Positions 45,065 to 55,420 of a DNA stretch of 64,000 nucleotides are shown piece after piece. The DNA comes from Astragalus membranaceus (Eukaryota > Streptophyta > Magnoliopsida > Fabales > Fabaceae): positions 77,235,621 through 77,299,620 of the forward strand of contig CM076849.1 in assembly GCA_039519185.1 (NCBI GenBank), in the 5' to 3' direction. How positions within the stretch are numbered: position 1 is the stretch's first letter; every line of letters begins with the position of its first letter. The position numbers were made by a program, and so were the translations under genes. A model generated the notes under the pieces. It did no database searches and was not told the DNA's origin. It was given only the letters and a program-made list of their open reading frames with translations.

Positions 45065-46313
45065 AAAATTAGGGTCAGAAAAGTTGGACATAAAAGAAAA
45101 GGGGCAAGCAGTGCTTCCAAAAGCTTGGATAAAAGGGTGATCAAGGCTGCAAGTATGAGCGGTTGGCATCAAACGCTCCAGAGACAAAGAATATTCATAA
45201 GATCTGCTGCGTCCATTCTCCTTTTTCCTTTTTTCTTAGTTTCAGGAAAATTTCCAATGTACCCTTTTCAGTCAGCGTGACATTCTGCGCGTCTGACTCC
45301 CGTATGAATAAAAGTCCAAATTTTTCACTCCATCAGTTTCCTGTCTTACCATTGCTTTCTTTTCATTTCTGATTTTTTAAACTACGTTTTATGGTAGATG
45401 ATAAATAAATCACGGAAATGTGCATAAGTCATTAAGATCATTGCGAAATTTTTGAAAATGACAACAAAAAGAGACGATCTTTCAGTCAAGTAAGCCCACA
45501 AAAATCAAATAAGAAGCGCTGATTGCATTGAAACAAGAGGACGAAGCTCGGCTCCCGAATAATTATCATAAATGATCATGGTATCTCATGACGCAAGTCC
45601 CGCGAGTGGATCGGACCAGCAAAGGAAGAGCCAAAAGAGCAAAAGAGCACAAAAAGAAAATATATATGAAAAAAAAAAAAAAAAAAAAAGAGGGATTGAA
45701 AAAGCAAAAGAGCAATAAACAAATAAAGTCATGCATTACATTCCCCAAGCATAAAATCATGCACCCATCATAAAAAAGTAAAGAAAAGAGAAATTCAGAC
45801 ATTTGCATCACATTCATCATAAGAAAAAGAAAAGAAAAAAGCAATCATGGCATTTGCATTGCATGCGTTGACGCATTTTCCAGCTGCAGACAAGTGAGAG
45901 AGAATGAACACCGCAGTGTTAATGCTCGCCTTCAGATTCCAGAAAATGCTCCCCCAAGTTGGGAGTTCAAAAAAAAAAAAAAAAAAAAAAAGAGAGAGCG
46001 CTCAGGCGCGCATTGCGGATTGGAGCCCAGAAAGATCATCCCTCCCTTCTGCCCAGGTCTCACATCGTGTACGAGCAACGCGATGGACCGCAGCCCCATG
46101 TGAGGTTCAACGGAATAGTTGTATCAGCCTAAGATACAGTGGACGCCGTGCATTGATCTGTATATCAGTTCCGGAGCTGATAACGATCCCCCCGGTCGCT
46201 CGAAAAGGCCAACAGGAAGAGCGTGCTCCTCAAAGCCACGTGCAAACTCGGATTCGTCAAGAGTTCGTTTAAGGATTACAGGTTTTTAGGCAGCCTGGGC
46301 AATTTACCGCTGT

Positions 46314-46490
46314 TTGCACGCCAAGTGCCCATTTTACCTTTCAGTCTGCACGCCAAGTGCCCATTTACTGCTTTTCCGCACGCCAAGTGCCCATTTTACC
46401 GCTTTTTCGCACGCCAAGTGCCCATTTTACCGCTTTTCCGCACGCCAAGTGCCCATTTACCGCTTTCTGCACGAAAGTGCCCATCTTTTC
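46314..46490 (+). repeat. 30-bp minisatellite in the Ogre 3' UTR
   Basis: Six copies of a unit of about 30 bp: GCACGCCAAGTGCCCATTTT followed by ACCGCTTTTCC, the last copy diverged. Tandem repeats in this part of Ogre-type elements are known as a source of satellites in legumes. Confidence 0.92.
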
Positions 46491-46642
46491 AAAAAAAATA
46501 TAGAAAAAGAAAAAGAGAAAATTCGGGTTTCCCCAAGTAGACAAAATCGGTATAATTTCTGAATTCTTTATCTTCATTTTGCCTTGGAATATGTTTCGGC
46601 CAATTCATATTCCTCGTTAAAATTCAGATAAAGAGGGGCAGC

Positions 46643-48819
46643 TGTCATACCCCAATTTTGTCCGGCTTAGGTCAAAACCCTAATTTTCCCCACAAAAAAA
46701 AATAATAATAATAAAATGTATTGCATTTTGGGTCCTAGAAACTATTCCAGAGTTTTTGAAATCATTTTTAGGGTTAGAATACACTTTTTGGGAAATTAGG
46801 GTTTTTAGGGTCAAAAAGGGCATTTTGGTAAGGTCCTATCACTTAAGGTCTATGATACTTTAGTAGCTGAGAGATGATTTTTCAAAACATGCATGATGCA
46901 TCAAAATAAGCTTTGAAAAAAATATTTTACAAAATTGCATGCATGCATAAGGTGGCACTTAAACCCAAAAAAAAAAAAAATAATAATTTTGTTGAAAGCT
47001 TGGAATCTATTTTCACAAGGCATAATCGATTATGCTAATAGATTATGTGCCTGAATGTTTCAGAGCACATAATCGATTAGCATCCTATTTTAACTAAATA
47101 CATAATCGATTAGCAAGCAAACAAAGTTTCCTTTCTTATCAAACTAATCGATTATATGCTTCAAATAACTAAAAAGAATAATCGATTAGCAAGCTATCCT
47201 TACCTTCCTTTTTTATATACCATAATCGATTAGGGGCTTCAAACAACTAAAGCACATAATCGATTACTACCTTTTAAGGAAGGTTGATAATCGATTATGC
47301 ACCTGTTTTGCCTTACAACAATAATCGATTATCATCTCACCAAAGTTTCCATTTTCATCAACATAATCGATTAGCATATGTTTCAATTGAGAGACATAAT
47401 CGATTATGTCATGCATTAATTGTTAAAAATCAAACGGTTGTATTTTGAAACTCTATAAATAGGAAGCTAAGCTCCACCATTTGGAACACACACATTTCCA
47501 CGGGATCTGAGAAGAATTGCTCCAGAGATATTTCACGAGATCTGGAAAGACAACTCTCGCAAATCTCATTTTCCAGTTCTCCGCTTCATTTTTGCTCTAT
47601 TCGCGCCGTTGGTCCGTCTGAGCTGATCTCCTGCAAGGGTTAGTCGGGGTTTGCGTTCTTCAGACCTGTAATATTTGTCTTCATCAGAGGTATTTCAGTC
47701 TTTTCATTTGTTAATATTTAGTTATTGTGATCCAGGTGATTTAACTTAGCTATAGCGTTTATCTACTCGTTCCTGTATATTATCGTCTATCGCTGATGAC
47801 GAACTATATGGTTCCCACTTATGCCTAGTGCATCATGTTCTAAGTGGTGAAGATGGTCTCGGGTGATTCAGCTTGCCCCTTTTAAACCCTTTCAAAAACC
47901 TTTTTTAGAACTACGTCGCTTTGATTCCCGTTTGGGATACGTAGGAGCGAGCCACGTTCTCGTCAAGCGCCACAAATAAAAACTCTTTTCACCCCCCTAA
48001 ACCAATCATTTTCATAAAACGAACAAAAATCATTTTCAAACCCATTGTTGCTAGTAGCTCATCAGAGCCTCTGTTCGTTTAGCTATTAGTGACAATGTCC
48101 TTTTCTCCTAAAAATAATAAACGATGATCCATCATAACCTTTGTTAGTTTGATCATCGTGTGAATCAACCTCTTTCGAAAATCACTTTCCAAAAGGATAA
48201 TAAAAAACGAGTTGTTATCAATAGTCCATCAGAACCTTTGTTCGTTTGACTAACGGTGCAACTCTCTTTTTGAGTATTTAGTAGTGATTCATCATAGCCT
48301 CTGCTAGTTCAATCATTTGCTAATGCTCGTCCTATTTCAAAAACTCACTAAAAAAGATAAAAAACAAAAACTTTTCAAAAAGAACCAAGAACTACGTAGC
48401 TTTGAATTCTCCATCGCACCAGGAGATACGTAGGAGCGGGCCGTGTCCCGTCAAGCACTTTTTCTAAAAACCCTTTTTTCCCCCTTCTCACCTAAAATAA
48501 AATTTTCATTAAAAGATTTCCCATTCATCTCCAAATAAGAAATAAATAGGCAAATCTAGGTATTTTTCAAATCAAACGTCAAAACCACACATTTAATTAG
48601 AGGTTCCCTTTCGGTAGAAAGGACGTGCGCGGTGCTAACACCTTCCTCGCGCGTAATCGACCCCCGAACCTATATCTCTAGTTTTCAATGGCCATCCGCT
48701 TTGTCCAAAAGACCTTTTTTCAATGTTTTGGTCTTAAAATTAAAATATTGGTGGCGGCTCCAAAATTATTCCACGCTGTACATTGAGAAACCCAAGCCGG
48801 GATTTTTCGGGGTGCAACA
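46643..48819 (+). mobile_element. Ogre B 3' LTR
   Basis: 2,177 bp, matching the 5' LTR except for about a dozen substitutions and small indels (for example near 47662, 47750, 47805, 48255 and 48775). It has all eleven TAATCGATTA sites, the TATA box (47454-47461), both alpha blocks and all four stem-loops. It is followed by the target-site copy CCATA (48820-48824). Confidence 0.95.
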
Positions 48820-48824
48820 CCATA

Positions 48825-50022
48825 CACACGGGTCGTGCGCCCTGTAATGCATTTTTGAAAACAGAAACAGAATGACACGCACGGTCCGTGCGCCTGAGAC
48901 GCACGACTCGTGCGCTTTTGACAGCATTATATTTTATCCCGTTTTCGCATTTTTCGTAGTTCCGACCAATTCCGATACCTGTTCCAGTCCAGTCCCAACA
49001 TAAAACAGTCCAAAACATATACAACAATAATAATCAGCATCAAATCATCAATCAATCAATTCACACACCAATTGGACATAAAACGCGATTTTCGTACAAA
49101 ATACGTTTTGACAACGAACCAAAATCGAAACACATTTCACAAATTAAGTTTATTAATTTAAAAACCTAAACGTGAGTAAAACTCACCCTTGAAGCGTGAA
49201 CCACGATCGAGTCGAATTCACCGAGTAACCACACGAACATTCCCCGCATAAAGTTTCCGTTCCGACGATGCTCAAATCCGCTTCCGAAGCTTTCCACTCG
49301 ATCACGAAACCTCTTATTGACCCAAAATACCGAATTACTCAAAATCCTCCATGGACACTATTCATCATCTTCCTCTTCATGAAGCACTATTCACACAAAA
49401 CCCTCAATGAGAGAGATTGGCGTGACCGAACTTTAATACTCGAGTAATCCACCTTGGGTTCGTTCCTAATCGAACTTAAACCTTCAAAACGAACCCAAAA
49501 TCGGATCTCCCACAAAACCTCCAAAATACAAAAATGGCCAAGTGAGAGAGAGTGAGTTGATCGTCATGAAATTGGTACCAAAACGAAGAGGAAGGAACGC
49601 CGAACATTTTTCGTGTTGGAAGGAAGTCGTTTCGGTGAAGTCTTCTCTCTCCCTCTTCTCTTCTCCCTCACGCCAATCTCTCTCTTTTCTCTCCTTTTCT
49701 TTCTTTTCCTTCTCTGCTTCTCGTTCTCTTCTTCCTTTCTTTCTTTAATTCTTTCCTTTCTTTTCTTTTTAAAACACACACACACACACACGTATACATA
49801 TATATTTATTTAATATATAGTTGGTAACGTGGTCCAATTACCATATTGATCTAAACCTCTTATTTCGATTCCAAAACTTCATTGACCCGTATTATCCGGT
49901 TAACGATCCGATGACAACCAATAAATAATTTTAGCACTCAATAAATTTACCAGTCAAGTACTAAATTAATATAATTGGGTTAACACCCAAATAATTCTAC
50001 TAATTATTTTGCGGATGTTACA
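48825..50022 (-). mobile_element. A LTR 3 (5' LTR), right part
   Basis: Continuation of the LTR cut at 22315, ending GCGGATGTTACA. At least nine positions differ from LTRs 1 and 2, including a 27-bp segment replaced by an inverted copy of downstream LTR sequence at 49409-49425. It is followed by the target-site copy TTAAA (50023-50027) and the resumed H1 LTR. Confidence 0.92.
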
Positions 50023-50027
50023 TTAAA

Positions 50028-50222
50028 CAATAGGAGTTGTTAGCAAGAAGAACATAGTACTTGATAAATATTTGGATGCCTTGAACTATGTATAACTCTT
50101 GATTTTGGATTAAGTTAAGAGTTTTTGTTTTGTTCAATATTTGAAAAAGGAAATCCTACTCTGATGTATGCCATTTCGTGCATCTTAGCATTTCTACTTG
50201 TTAGAAATATTAGGGTGTTACG
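50028..50222 (+). mobile_element. H1 LTR, right part
   Basis: Resumes the LTR left at 9135 and ends near AGGGTGTTAC, where the expected terminal A is G. It resembles the H2 LTR end (CTCTGATGTAT-CCATTT, GTGCAT, GGGTGTTAC). Confidence 0.8.
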
Positions 50223-50225
50223 TTT

Positions 50226-50237
50226 TGGTATCAGAGC
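50226..50237 (+). other. H1 primer-binding site (tRNA-iMet)
   Basis: TGGTATCAGAGC followed by GGTTCGACCTAGTCGGAC, the same context as in A and H2. Confidence 0.9.
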
Positions 50238-50360
50238 GGTTCGACCTAGTCGGACATAGATGTTAAGAGTCTTTTACGTCTTCTATGTCTGATTCTTCTT
50301 AGTGTGCTATTAGACATTGAGCTTGATCAACTTAATACTTTGTGCGTATTTCGCAGAATC

Positions 50361-50558
50361 ATGGCTAGAAGTGGTAGGAGAAACCCACCCATTGATTCAC
50401 ATTTCGAGTGGATACAGAATGTAATTGAGAATCAGCAAAAGATGATGCAGGACTTGATGCAGATGCATCAGCAGCAGATGAATCAGCAGCAACCTAATGT
50501 TCAACAACCTCCTCCAGAAGATCTGAATAGAGCTTATTTCCGTTTTCAAAAGACGAAT
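50361..50558 (+). pseudogene. gag: H1 gag N-terminus, cut by H2
   Basis: ATG 50361 (MARSGRRNPPIDSHFEWIQ) starts a gag closely related to that of H2, with a Gln/Met-rich segment (ENQQKMMQDLMQMHQQQMNQ) and the beginning of the conserved domain (LNRAYFRFQKTN). H2 interrupts it at 50559, so only about 66 codons are left in the window. The 5' leader is 50238-50360. Confidence 0.85.
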
Positions 50559-52902
50559 TGTAACATCCCCTAATTGGCTAATTTGATTGAGTAAATTAGC
50601 AAGAGGTTGGGCTAATTAATTAGCATAAATTATTAAAGTATGCGATGTTTGAAATTAATAAATTATAGTTGTGCATAGATGAAATATTATGTTAAGTTAG
50701 TAAGTTATGGGATTAGTGTGGTGTTAGGAGAATTTTAAGAAAATATTAGAGAGGAGGGGTAGTTTGGTCCTTGCACCCCATTAAAAGAGATTTCAGCTGA
50801 AACCCCAAACAAACTCACTCCACTTCATTTGAACCAAGTTTCAGAAAATTTAAGAGAGAGAGTTTGAGAGGTAGAGAGAGGGAGCTACGCGAGAGAGGGA
50901 GAGAAGAGGAAGGAAGCTGAAGATTTCAAATTTCCTCCATTGCATGTAAGTTATACTCACACCATTCTCCTCCAGTTTTCGTTCTCTTCACAATGGTACC
51001 ACTCTTGACCACTCATTCACCTCCTTTCCCATTTCACCATTTTTGTCCACATGAAGCTCCAAGCTCCAAAAATGGAGTCCAATAGCTGAATACAGTTGCA
51101 TGTTCATTTTGGGAGCCACAAAGTGAGTAGCAACCCTCAGAGGGTAGATTGGGAGTGAAGTTCGAAGTGGTAGAGGCCAAGCTCTATCGGTTCAGTTTTT
51201 GGAGCATTTAGAGTAGTGTGGAGTCGAGTCCGAAGTCGTTCGTGAAGTCATTTCATCGTTCCATCTTGCGGATTAGTTGATATTGCGATTTTCATCGCAA
51301 CCGGTGAGTTCTATAACTCGCTTAGGGAATCTGTTGTGTTTACGAGTCTTCGTATTTTTTTTGAAAACCGTTTTATTGAAAAGATTGTGATTCTAACCAT
51401 GAATCTTCTTGATTGATTGTTTGAAAGTGCCGGATTGAATTGATAGACATCGCTATAATATACTGTTTCCATGTATGTTTGAGATTGGGATATCGATCGG
51501 AAGAGAAATAAGAATCGGAATGGAATGGAATAACGCATGAAAAACCTGTTTTCTGGAAACTGATGGAGACACACGGATCGTGTGCCTCTGGGCACGGGTC
51601 GTGCGCCTCCATCTGATACGATAAGAACTGGATTTTTAAAACACGCACGGATCGTGCGCCTAGTCGCACGGGTCGTGCGTATGTCCCTGGAACTTTCTGA
51701 AATTTTAGTGGATAACACACGGATCGTGCGCTACGTCGCACGGGTCGTGCGTATCCTTCTGGAAATTTTCTACAAACGGTTCAACCACACACGGGTCGTG
51801 CGCCTTCACGCACGGGTCGTGTGAGATCTTCTGACCTTCAATTTCAAAGTACCTTTTTATCCATTCCAAATGATTCCAATCCTCTTCTAATCCATTCCCC
51901 AAGGTTCCACAATAATAAAAAGGTAACAATGGTATGAGATTGAGCATGTTCGATAGAAAGTTTGCGTGTTATGAATAAAATGGAAAACCGCACTTAGAGA
52001 ACGCGAGAGTACATATGTCAAGAATGATAATAATCCACGGTATTTGACTGATATTATACACTGTGATTGACTGATATGGTACATGGTACTTGACTGGAAT
52101 GACTAACAGCCCATTGCGGGTACACAGACTGAAAAGGTATAATAAATACAAGAGGAAAAAGGGTGACGACCCTAAGAGGTTAGCATACTAGGGGAGGGGA
52201 AGTCATGAGCCCCAAAACCTAGACTCAAGAATGTTTCCCCTGCTAGAAATAGCGGGATGGGTTCACCAAAGTCAAGAGATGCCTATAAAATAGGTAGACA
52301 GAGGTGTTATGCTAAAAACATGGAACAAAGATTGCATGCTTCATGTGTCGCTTAGGAGGGCCATGAGCATGAAGGTTACCGAAACTAAATGTATTTCCAC
52401 GTGGTTGCTTTTTAGGACCACGAGCTCAAAACAAGGCATAATGAACCGCTAGAGTAGTAAGGGGTCTCGATAGGACTCACTGAGATAATGTTTATCTCAC
52501 CCTTCATATTTGTGGTTTTTACAGAGAAACAGGGGAAAGCAAAGGTGGTAAAGCACGGTTAGCTGGTGTGACTCCCGGAGTCATTGAAGACTTAGTTTCA
52601 TGTTTTAGGCCTTTGTGCCGTTTATTGTTTCTATGTTCCGATTGTATAACTTTCGTTGTTAAGTTGTAAAATCGTTTCCGCTACTTTATGTTTTGAGTAT
52701 TGAACACCAGGATTGTGTACAAGTCTTAAGTTTTGGAACTTAAGCATTTTCAGAAAGTTTATGAGGTTCAGAGAACCAGTTGTTATGTATTATCTAAAAG
52801 TTTTAGATGTGTTCAATATTTCAATAACAGGAAGTTACTCTGATGTATACCATTTAGTGCATTTCGGTGATTCTATATTTTAGAATTTATCGGGGTGTTA
52901 CA
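50559..52902 (+). mobile_element. H2 5' LTR
   Basis: 2,344 bp from TGTAACATCCCC to CGGGGTGTTACA. It inserted into H1 gag; the left flanking pentamer is CGAAT (50554-50558) and the right end lies beyond the window. Contents: GA-rich tract (about 50845-50920), eight paired palindromes (51569-51830), the TGAGATAA-TGT-TTATCTCA hairpin (52481-52499) and a terminal region like H1. Confidence 0.9.
51569..51830. repeat. Eight GCACGG-CGTGC palindromes in four 21-bp pairs
   Basis: CACGG starts: 51572/51593, 51646/51667, 51718/51739 and 51790/51811. Every pair is exactly 21 bp apart. First members of successive pairs are 74, 72 and 72 bp apart. The sites are of the form GCACGGRTCGTGCG, with a few end variants such as ACACG/CGTGT. 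Confidence 0.92.
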
Positions 52903-52905
52903 TTA

Positions 52906-52917
52906 TGGTATCAGAGC
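52906..52917 (+). other. H2 primer-binding site (tRNA-iMet)
   Basis: TGGTATCAGAGC, four bases after... the LTR end spacer, followed by AGTTCGACCTAGTCGGGC. The leader to the gag ATG is about 130 bases and non-coding. Confidence 0.93.
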
Positions 52918-53048
52918 AGTTCGACCTAGTCGGGCTTAGACAGTTAGGGTGGTTTTGTCCCTCGAGTAATGCTGCTATCTTACTTCTTGTGATACTAAGA
53001 GACATTGAGACTGATCAACTTAATACTTGGTGTATCATTTGCAGAATT

Positions 53049-53180
53049 ATGGCAGGAGGATCGAGGAATAACCCACCAGTTGATCCGCATTCTGCATGGA
53101 TGCAGAATGTGATCGAGAGACAACAGAAGATGATGGAAGATATGTTGCAGATGCAACAGAAGGCTCAAGCTCAGCCCCAG
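53049..53180 (+). pseudogene. gag: H2 gag N-terminus, before the H3 insertion
   Basis: ATG 53049 (MAGGSRNNPPVDPHSAWMQ) and a Gln/Met-rich helix. The frame is cut at 53181 by H3 in the duplicated CCCAG and resumes in phase at 60521. Confidence 0.88.
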
Positions 53181-55420
53181 TGTAACACCCCAAAAATAAT
53201 TCGAGTGTTTAATTAATTAATTGAATTAAGCGGTATTTGGTGAGTTGTATTAAAATAAATAATAGGGTATTTGGTTTAAAAAAAAGAGTGGTGGAAGTAA
53301 TTGGGTAGGGGTGCAAACATTTGTTGGGCCTAGGGTTTAATTAAAAGAAATAAATGAAAGGAAGAAGAAGGAAAAGAACAGAACCGAGAAAGAAGAAAGA
53401 AGTCAACGTGAAACGCAGAGAGAAGAAAGAGAGAAGAGAACTGAAGGGGAGAGAAAGAAAAGAGAAAAAGAGAGAATCAGCGAGAAAGAAAGAGGAGAAC
53501 CGAGAGAGGAAGAGAACGGCGTGAAGAGAGAAGAGGGAAAGGTGCGGTGGCTGGGAGGAAACGAGGAGCAGAATCGCAGAGGCTGGGAGGAGAGGAGGAG
53601 CAGAATCGCGACGGCTGGGAGGAGAGGAGAAGCAGAAACGCAGGGGGAAGAGAAAAGAAAGAAAGAAGCAGTGAACAGAGAGAGTGAGAGGAGAAGAGGC
53701 TCGCGACAGCCAGCAGAGAAAGAAGAGGGATTGTTCATCCAAGCTTTAGGAAGCCCACAGTTTGCGCAAAGAAGAGGAGGAGGAGCTGCTGCGTTTCTTC
53801 TTGTGGCTTGTGCGTGGCTTAGTTCTTCGATTTATCAAGGTTAGGGGGCTCCACTTTATACCTATAATAATGTTAAGATAGGCGATATATGTAGGTTAGG
53901 GTGTAGGAGTGGATTGTTGAATATTATGCTCTTAAGTTGTTGATGAAATGGGTTCGTTGAATTGTGAATAATTGCTACTGTTTTGGGTTGTTTTAGTGAG
54001 ATGGATTGAATTGTTGAATATTATGCTAATATTTTGTTGATGAAATGAGTTGGTTGAAGTGTGGATAATTGTTACTGTGTTGTGTGTAATTGTGGATAAT
54101 TGTTGAATTAAGTTAGTTTGAAAAGTGGATAATTGTTGAATTGTAGGTTAGGTTGTAGGAGTTTAGATTGTTGAATTAAGTTAATTTGAATGGGGATAAT
54201 TGCTACTGTGTTGGTTTTTAGTGAGATGGGTTGAGTTGTGGAATGGGGTGTTAATGCATTATTGTTGTATTGAGTTAATGTGGTAAATTAAGTTGAGTGA
54301 GGTGAGAGTGAACATAGTAGGAATTGTGCCTTTAAGTTAATTGATTAATTACCTCAATGAAAAGAATGTAGTTATATGTCGGTTGCGTAGTAATTAATAA
54401 TTAATCAATCGAATTGGTGTTGAAGCGGTGTGAACTAAATGTTGAATTGTTAAATAGAATTGTTGTTAGAGTGTTGAAGTTGTGGTGTGTGCAATTGCGG
54501 GAAGTGTAATTGTAAAAATTAGATTACTAGCCTAAGGATATAAAGCGGTGTGTACGAAGTTGTAATTATTTCGAGAAGTGAAAGCGGTGAGGGACTCCGG
54601 TCCAAAGCGGTGTGATAACCTTAAGGCCTATATGTTGATGATATTAAATTGAGAAGTGCAAAGCGATGAGTTTATTAATTATTATGGTTTATGTGTGGTG
54701 TTGTGGTGCATAGTCATAGTGTCACATGACTCATGTTGCATAAAGCGGTGTGTAGGCTTCGGCCAAAGCGGTGCGGTGGCTTCGGCCAAAGCGGTGAGTG
54801 CCCTCCAGGCTAATAGCGGTGATGATGGATCCACATGCATGTTGCATTACATGCAATAGTCAAGCATTTGATGAGTTTATGGATGAATTATGAATATGAT
54901 GATTGTTGTTGATAATGTGGTGAGTTGTTATGAATTAGTGTTGCTTGCTGCCTTCCTTAATATAATGCTTATCTTAATTATTATTATTTGTGTAAAGAGA
55001 CTCACCCTACTGCCTTTGTTGCTTCTTATGTCGGCAACTTGCAGGTAATCGAGAGTGAGGGCATCCTTATGCCCCTTTTCTAGTAGTGTGTCAGCTCTGA
55101 TATGTAGCACCAGGGGGAGGGCGTAGTAGTGCTGTTATTGTCATTTTGATGTATTGGATTGTTATAATGATGTATTGATACCATTCCGCTGCGTTGAGGA
55201 TATTTTATTTATGTGCTGTAAACTAAAAAAGGCGTTCTGGGCCCGTCCCCAAACTTTCGTGCTATATATCGTGCTATTGACTGTGGACTTCACGTCATTG
55301 ATTGTAAACTAGATGATTTTTATAAGCGTTGAAATGTGACACCTTTTTCAATGATTTATATTCTTTTAAAACTCTGATTTTATATACTGATCAATAGTTA
55401 ATTTAGAAGGGGGTGTTACA
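53181..55420 (+). mobile_element. H3 5' LTR
   Basis: Starts TGTAACACCCCAAAAATAAT and ends GGGGGTGTTACA. It has a GA-rich tract with three degenerate copies of GGCTGGGAGGAGAGGAGGAG (about 53550-53635), GGTTAGGGGGCTCC, GATTGTTGAATTAAG-type repeats, several AAAGCGGTG repeats (about 54540-54830) and the ACTCACCCTACTGCC block shared with D. Cys- or Arg-rich frames across the GA tract are not genes. Confidence 0.92.

Larger units (their letters stand above)
44930..46642 (+). other. Ogre 3' untranslated region and polypurine tract
   Basis: This 1.7-kb non-coding region holds two related hairpins (44983-45064), long A runs (about 45670, 45970), a 30-bp minisatellite (46314-46490) and the polypurine tract AAAGAGGGGCAGC (46630-46642) against the 3' LTR. 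Small frames here are low-complexity or repeat translations. Confidence 0.85.
22316..48819 (+). mobile_element. Ogre element B (Ty3/gypsy, Tat lineage), nearly complete
   Basis: This element has two LTRs of about 2.18 kb, a TGGCGACTTCACTGGGGAC primer site, ORF1, gag-pro, an intron, pol with dual RNase H and integrase, a long 3' untranslated region and a polypurine tract. Those are the defining traits of plant Ogre elements. The target site is CCATA on both sides. Without the nested D it would be about 16.6 kb. About a dozen differences between the LTRs (by eye, in 2.18 kb) point to a recent insertion. Its only major lesion is the D insertion in gag-pro. Confidence 0.95.
9136..50022 (-). mobile_element. 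Composite element A: tandem LTR-int-LTR-int-LTR array (contains nested B and D)
   Basis: Three LTRs (9136, 15190, 21240 starts) alternate with two 3,764-bp internal regions, and the whole is flanked by one target-site pair, TTAAA at 9131-9135 and 50023-50027. One insertion was therefore later amplified by unequal LTR-LTR recombination. Both internal copies carry the same pol deletion and are about 99.7% identical (about 11 differences counted by eye). Element B interrupts the third LTR. Orientation is minus: the primer sites lie left of LTRs 2 and 3, and polypurine tracts lie right of LTRs 1 and 2. Confidence 0.9.

Noticed and set aside
53341..53844. Frames of 80-135 codons in the H3 LTR GA tract (also 58306-58845)
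   Set aside because: Compositional artefacts; Ser/Phe/Leu-rich on one strand and Lys/Glu/Arg-rich on the other.
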